The notes under the pieces were generated by a model. It had not been told where the DNA came from and searched no databases. It was given only the letters and a program-made list of their open reading frames with translations. From NCBI RefSeq assembly GCF_036248255.1, contig NZ_CP109178.1, positions 7,817,001-7,881,000 on the forward strand: DNA of 64,000 nucleotides. Direction: 5' to 3'. This stretch comes from Streptomyces sp. NBC_01717 (GTDB lineage: Bacteria > Actinomycetota > Actinomycetes > Streptomycetales > Streptomycetaceae). This document shows, one piece after another, positions 60,664 through 64,000 of this stretch (position 1 is its first letter; each line of letters opens with the position of its first letter). The position numbers were made by a program, and so were the translations under genes.

Positions 60664-60712
60664 GAATCGGGATAGTCCCAACCGTCAGGTGCGGCTGAGC
60701 TTCCTTGGCTGA
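60656..60712 (+). pseudogene. Fragment of yjbQ (last 18 codons), right edge of island
   Basis: The bases encode VDTNRDSPNRQVRLSFLG plus TGA, 16 of 18 residues identical to the end of the yjbQ gene at 49455-49877. Similarity continues through ACTGTAG and TCCGGCCGC beyond the stop. There is no upstream part of the gene. It marks the right limit of about 10.8 kb of accessory DNA. Confidence 0.78.
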
Positions 60713-60785
60713 CATATGTGACGGAACTGTAGCGTCGAATTCCGGCCGCACTGAATTCCGCCCGGCTCGTGCGTGATGCCCTGTT

Positions 60786-60917
60786 CGCGCGATCATCTAC
60801 GTGCTGGTCAGCGGGTGCGCCTGGCCGGCCCTGCCGCCGCGCTTCGGCACATCGAAGTCAACCGCGCATCTCCGGTTCATGATCTGGTCGCGCGCCGGCG
60901 TGTGGGGCTCAGCAAGA
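60786..60917 (+). pseudogene. IS5-family transposase N-terminal fragment
   Basis: The frame reads IIYVLVSGCAWPALPPRFGT and SKSTAHLRFMIWSRAGVWG, which matches the conserved start of IS5-group transposases (usually VLTSGCAWRxLPPxFG...AHRRFxxWxxAGxW). No upstream start codon, terminal repeat or remaining enzyme is present. It is different in sequence from the intact IS5 element at 54044. Confidence 0.7.
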
Positions 60918-60920
60918 TTT

Positions 60921-61240
60921 TCATCGGCCTTCCAGGTCGATGAAGCCCAGCTCACCGGCGGCGGCCGCAGTACCGCGGTCGGGCCTGCCACTGATGCCGG
61001 TGCCGATCCGGCGACCCCACTGGACGAAGACCGGGCAATCGCTGCCCGCATCGGCACGCGCTCCGGACTCCGGCGTCGGAGCCGGAGTCCGAAGCGGCAC
61101 CGCGGCGGACTCCACGAGCACCGCCAGGTGCACATCGTTGTCGATGGTCACGGGGCAGTGCAGCCCCGCGGGCAGCAAAGTTACGGCGGGCCGCCCGGCC
61201 CAGTCCGCCGTTCACTGAGAGCGGATGCGGTGCGGACACC
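60921..61240 (-). pseudogene. ROK-family regulator/kinase fragment
   Basis: Reading leftward, GRPAVTLLPAGLHCPVTIDN and DVHLAVLVES are followed by a short Pro-rich stretch and then CPVFVQWGRRIGTGISGRPD and TAAAAGELGFIDLEG, which match consecutive pieces of ROK proteins (xCPVxIENDVNLAALGE and GIGAGIxxxGxxxxGxxxAAGELG). The N-terminal helix-turn-helix, the zinc motif and the C-terminus are missing. It lies just downstream of the sugar kinase gene of the csn-type operon, whose regulator elsewhere is a ROK protein. Confidence 0.65.
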
Positions 61241-61375
61241 GGCAACTCTCCCGGCCCGCGGTGACGAGGGCACTGACCGAACTGAGGGACCGCAGCCTGG
61301 TCCTTGTTGTCCCGGCGGGCAAGGGCCACATACGGCGCATGTGGTTCGGGGTGCGCTGCGGGTGCGGATCAGCCG

Positions 61376-62374
61376 TCAGGAACGCACCAGGTGGCGGACG
61401 CTGGTTTCGTAGTGTGCCCGGGCGCGGGCGTGCGCTTGCGGTTCTGCGCCCAGCGCGTCGAGCCCCAGCAGTACGGAGCCCAGCACGGGCCGCTCGGCCA
61501 CCACGCGGACTGCGGCCTGAGGGGCCCTCTGCCCCAGCAGGGTGCGAATGCGGCTGTCCAGTTGCGGGTGCCGGGCAGCCAGCACGCTGCCGCCCAGCAC
61601 CACGGGTACCTCTTCTGCGAGCAGGCCGAGGCGGGAAAGCGCGACGGTGGACATGGCCACGACCTCATCGGCCATCCGGTCCACCAAGGAGCGGGCGACC
61701 GTATCGCCATGGGCAGCCGTCGCGAACAGTATCGGTGTCAGTTCGTGCTGTCGCTCCGCCGCGATGTGGCCCAGGTGCAGTGCCTCGATCAGTGCGTACA
61801 TGGACGGTAGCCCGAAGTGCCCGGGCAGGGCGCTCACCAGGGCGGTGGGCTCGCCGCGGCCGTCCTCGGCCCGCGCCGCGTGCCACATGGCCTCCTCGGC
61901 CAGCCCTCTGCCACCGCCCCAGTCGCCGGAGATGCGGCCGATCGCGGGGAAGCGGGCGGTGCGACCGTCGGGCAGCATTCCCGCGCAGTTGATGCCTGCG
62001 CCGCACACGACGGCGACTCCTCGTGGCTCGGCGTCCTCCAGGAGGCCGGCGCGCAGCACGGCGAAGGTGTCGTTGCGTACGTCGACACTGCGGGCCCAGC
62101 CGCGATGTCGGATCGCCTCCTCCAACTGCTTTTCCTCCACCGGAAGATCGGCGTTGGCCAGGCAGGCGGAGACGTGTGTGCTGGTCGTGACACCCGCTGA
62201 CTTCAGCGCCTGTTCGGCCGCCTCCGCGAGGACGTCGACAGCTGCCTCGACGCCCGCCCGGGACGGCTGGAAGCCGCCGCCCCGGGCTGCACCGAGGACG
62301 GTGCCGTCGCCGGCGACCACGGCGACGTCGGTTTTGCTGTTCCCCGCGTCGATGGCGAGGACGGCGGCGTTCAC
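61376..62374 (-). CDS. csnK: BadF/BadG-type N-acetylglucosamine/sugar kinase (CsnK-like)
   Basis: The 332-residue ATPase-fold kinase has LAIDAGNSKTDVAVVAGDGT (phosphate-1), DVRNDTFAVLRAGL with the catalytic Asp, VVCGAGINCAGM and GDWGGGRGLAEEAMWHAARA. These are typical of the BadF/NAGK family. Its GTG overlaps the GH4 stop by four bases (GTGA). By gene order (permease, GH4, kinase) it corresponds to csnK of the chitosan-oligosaccharide operon; it would phosphorylate a glucosamine sugar after hydrolysis. The substrate is inferred. Confidence 0.82.
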   Translation of the reverse strand: MNAAVLAIDAGNSKTDVAVVAGDGTVLGAARGGGFQPSRAGVEAAVDVLAEAAEQALKSAGVTTSTHVSACLANADLPVEEKQLEEAIRHRGWARSVDVRNDTFAVLRAGLLEDAEPRGVAVVCGAGINCAGMLPDGRTARFPAIGRISGDWGGGRGLAEEAMWHAARAEDGRGEPTALVSALPGHFGLPSMYALIEALHLGHIAAERQHELTPILFATAAHGDTVARSLVDRMADEVVAMSTVALSRLGLLAEEVPVVLGGSVLAARHPQLDSRIRTLLGQRAPQAAVRVVAERPVLGSVLLGLDALGAEPQAHARARAHYETSVRHLVRS

Positions 62375-63636
62375 GCCCACGCGAGGTGCTCCCGGTTGTG
62401 TGCGATCAGCTTGTCGGTGAGTGCCTCGGCGTACTCGAACTGGCCGATCAGGGGGTGGGCGAGGAGTGCCTTGAAGACCCGGTCCCGGCCGCCGCGCAGG
62501 GCGGCTTCCAGGGCGAGGTCCTCGTACGCCGTCACGTGGGAGATCAGGCCGGCGTACAGCGGGTCCAGCTCGGGTACGGCGAGTGGTGTGGCGCCGGTGC
62601 CGTCGACGCGGGCCTGTACCTCGATCACGGCGTCGTCGGGCAGGAACGGCAGCGTCCCCTTGTTGTAGGTGTTGACCACCTGCACCGCGGAGCCGCCGGA
62701 GCCCAGCAGTGAGGACGCCAGGTCCACGGCCGCCTCGGAGTAGAACGCGCCGCCGCGTCTGGCGAGCAGCGCGGGCTTCTCGTCCAGTGCCGGGTCGCCG
62801 TACAGGGCGAGGAGTTCCTTCTCCATCGCGGCTACCTCGGCCGCGCGGGACGGCTTGGTGCCGAGCTCGCGTACGACCTCGTCGTGTGCGTAGAAGTACC
62901 GCAGGTAGTAGGAGGGGACGACGCCGAGCCGGTCGACGATCGCGCGGGGCATGTGCAGATCGTCGGCGATCGTGTCGCCGTGCTCGGCGAGCAGCTTCGG
63001 CAGCAGGTTCTCGCCGTCCGGGCCGCCGAGCCGGACCCCGAGTTCCCACGTCAGGTGGTTGAGCCCGACGTGGTCGAGGTGCACTTCGCCGGGGGTGACG
63101 TCGAGCAGCGCGGCGAACTTGCGCTGGAAGCCGATCGCCACGTTGCACAGGCCGACGGCCTTGTGGCCGGCTTGGAGCAGGGCCCGGGTCACGATGCCGA
63201 CCGGGTTGGTGAAGTCGATGATCCAGGCGTCGGGGTTGGTGCGGCGGACGCGTTCGGCGATGTCGAGGACGACGGGGACGGTGCGCAGGGCTTTGGCGAG
63301 GCCGCCGGCTCCGGTGGTCTCCTGGCCGATGCAGCCGCACTCCAGGGGCCAGGTCTCGTCCTGGTTGCGGGCGGCCTGGCCGCCGACGCGCAGCTGGAGC
63401 AGGACCGCGTCGGCGTCGGCGACGCCCGCGTCGATGTCCGAGGTGGTGACGATGCGGCCCGGGTGGCCCTGCTTGGCGAAGATCCGGCGGGCGAGGCCGC
63501 CGACGAGTTCGAGGCGGTCGGCCGCCGGGTCGACGAGCACCAGCTCCTCGACGGGGAGTGTGTCCCGCAGCCGGGCGAAGCCGTCGATCAGTTCAGGTGT
63601 GTAGGTGGACCCGCCACCAACTACTGCGAGCTTCAT
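62371..63636 (-). CDS. csnH: GH4 glycosidase (CsnH-like, 6-phospho-beta-glucosidase family)
   Basis: The 421-residue enzyme belongs to GH4, which uses NAD+ and a divalent metal in a redox-elimination mechanism. MKLAVVGGGSTYTPELIDGF is the NAD-binding start. VGLCNVAIGFQRKF (Cys164) and VGLNHLTWELGV (His near 194) hold the metal ligands, and NPVGIVTRALL is also typical. It starts one base after the permease stop. In the csn operon it would split imported chitosan oligosaccharides. Because no phosphotransferase system is present, the substrate may be unphosphorylated. Confidence 0.87.
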   Translation of the reverse strand: MKLAVVGGGSTYTPELIDGFARLRDTLPVEELVLVDPAADRLELVGGLARRIFAKQGHPGRIVTTSDIDAGVADADAVLLQLRVGGQAARNQDETWPLECGCIGQETTGAGGLAKALRTVPVVLDIAERVRRTNPDAWIIDFTNPVGIVTRALLQAGHKAVGLCNVAIGFQRKFAALLDVTPGEVHLDHVGLNHLTWELGVRLGGPDGENLLPKLLAEHGDTIADDLHMPRAIVDRLGVVPSYYLRYFYAHDEVVRELGTKPSRAAEVAAMEKELLALYGDPALDEKPALLARRGGAFYSEAAVDLASSLLGSGGSAVQVVNTYNKGTLPFLPDDAVIEVQARVDGTGATPLAVPELDPLYAGLISHVTAYEDLALEAALRGGRDRVFKALLAHPLIGQFEYAEALTDKLIAHNREHLAWA

Positions 63637-63637
63637 G

Positions 63638-64000
63638 TCAGCCCTTCACTCCGGTCAGTGTGACGCCTTCCACGAAGGCCTTTTGTGCGAAGAAGAAAAC
63701 GATGACGACCGGCGCCATGACGAGGAGCGTCGCGGCCATGGTCAGGTTCCAGTTGACGCTGTGGGCGCTCTTGAAGGACTCCAGGCCGTACGACAGCGTC
63801 CAGGATGCCGGGTTCTGGGCGGCGTAGATCTGCGGCCCGAAGTAGTCGTTCCAGCAGTAGAAGAACTGGAAGAGAGCGATGGCGGCGATGCCCGGTTTGG
63901 CCATCGGCACGATGATCGTCAGCAGGGTGCGCAGCTCGCCGCAGCCGTCGACGCGTGCCGACTCGATGTACTCCTTGGGGATGGTCAGCAGGAACTGCCG
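63638..64000 (-). CDS. csnG: Sugar ABC transporter permease, C-terminal part (CsnG-like)
   Basis: The gene enters from the right edge, so about two thirds of its N-terminus are outside. The visible end has the EAA contact loop EYIESARVDGCGELRTLLTI followed by VPMAKPGIAAIALFQFFYCW, and a final hydrophobic helix before FVEGVTLTGVKG, all typical of the second permease of carbohydrate (CUT1) importers. It is directly followed by the GH4 and kinase genes, consistent with csnG. Confidence 0.85.
   Translation of the reverse strand, partial: RQFLLTIPKEYIESARVDGCGELRTLLTIIVPMAKPGIAAIALFQFFYCWNDYFGPQIYAAQNPASWTLSYGLESFKSAHSVNWNLTMAATLLVMAPVVIVFFFAQKAFVEGVTLTGVKG

Noticed and set aside
49878..61375. 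tRNA gene as integration site of the island
   Set aside because: No tRNA-like sequence was recognised at either edge. The repeated sequence is the yjbQ 3' end.
61241..61375. Possible wHTH-like plus-strand fragment (SRPAVTRALTELRDRSL)
   Set aside because: It is short, has no start or end, and overlaps the region antisense to the ROK fragment edge; support is too weak for a feature.
1..64000. CRISPR arrays and rRNA/tRNA genes
   Set aside because: No regularly spaced repeats and no recognisable RNA genes were seen on either strand; the only short tandem repeat noted is the coding GATCGATTC run near 34270.

Overview
The window is chromosomal DNA from an actinomycete, almost certainly Streptomyces. 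The GC content is very high, several genes start directly after a -10 box without a leader, several start codons are GTG, and many gene pairs overlap by ATGA or GTGA. Gene families typical of Streptomyces are present: an AfsQ-like two-component system, an Endo H family glycosidase, chitosan-oligosaccharide (csn-type) genes and a cysteine-rich sulfur leader peptide. No tRNA, rRNA or CRISPR array was recognised.

From 1 to about 49.9 kb the DNA looks like ordinary core or sub-core chromosome. It begins with a truncated peptide deformylase and a TetR / acyl-CoA dehydrogenase divergon. A glutathione peroxidase, an XRE-cupin regulator with an acetyltransferase, and an MFS exporter coupled to a glutathionyl-hydroquinone-reductase-like protein follow. 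At 7.7-16.8 kb lies a cell-envelope stress block: an AfsQ1/Q2-like two-component system with its own GerMN lipoprotein, a DUF3152 zinc-protease-like protein, and a lipoprotein / membrane-fusion / MacB-type ABC operon. Two promoter regions in this block share an AfsQ1-type box and downstream sequence, so the regulator probably controls its neighbours. The operon also carries a tandem duplication in which each copy has lost a different gene. At 16.8-31.5 kb are a DAG-kinase operon with an unlisted 47-residue membrane protein, an MFS operon, a LAL-type LuxR regulator, DUF2252, a TesB thioesterase, a DUF3516 helicase and a YdjM-like protein. At 31.7-43.9 kb are a lactonase-like hydrolase, a heterodimeric ABC exporter with one fully degenerate ATP site, an L,D-transpeptidase-like lipoprotein, a large FAD/Fe-S dehydrogenase, a MarR / ABC exporter divergon, a 19-residue peptide gene and an MltG-like protein. 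At 44-49.4 kb is a complete sulfonate operon, ssuCBAD plus a flavin monooxygenase, headed by a leaderless cysteine-rich leader peptide.

From 49.9 to about 60.7 kb the DNA is accessory. The 3' end of yjbQ is present at both edges as a direct repeat about 10.8 kb apart. Between the copies are broken genes (HIT-like, FKBP), an HNH-like protein, an IS630 remnant, an IS5-family and an IS701-family element inserted side by side at CTAG sites, an Endo H family glycosidase, a methyltransferase, a small membrane protein and an RsbW-like ATP-binding protein. This looks like an old genomic island, although no intact integrase remains. Beyond it are fragments of another transposase and of a ROK regulator. 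The window ends with a chitosan-oligosaccharide type operon read leftward: ABC permease (cut by the edge), GH4 glycosidase and sugar kinase.
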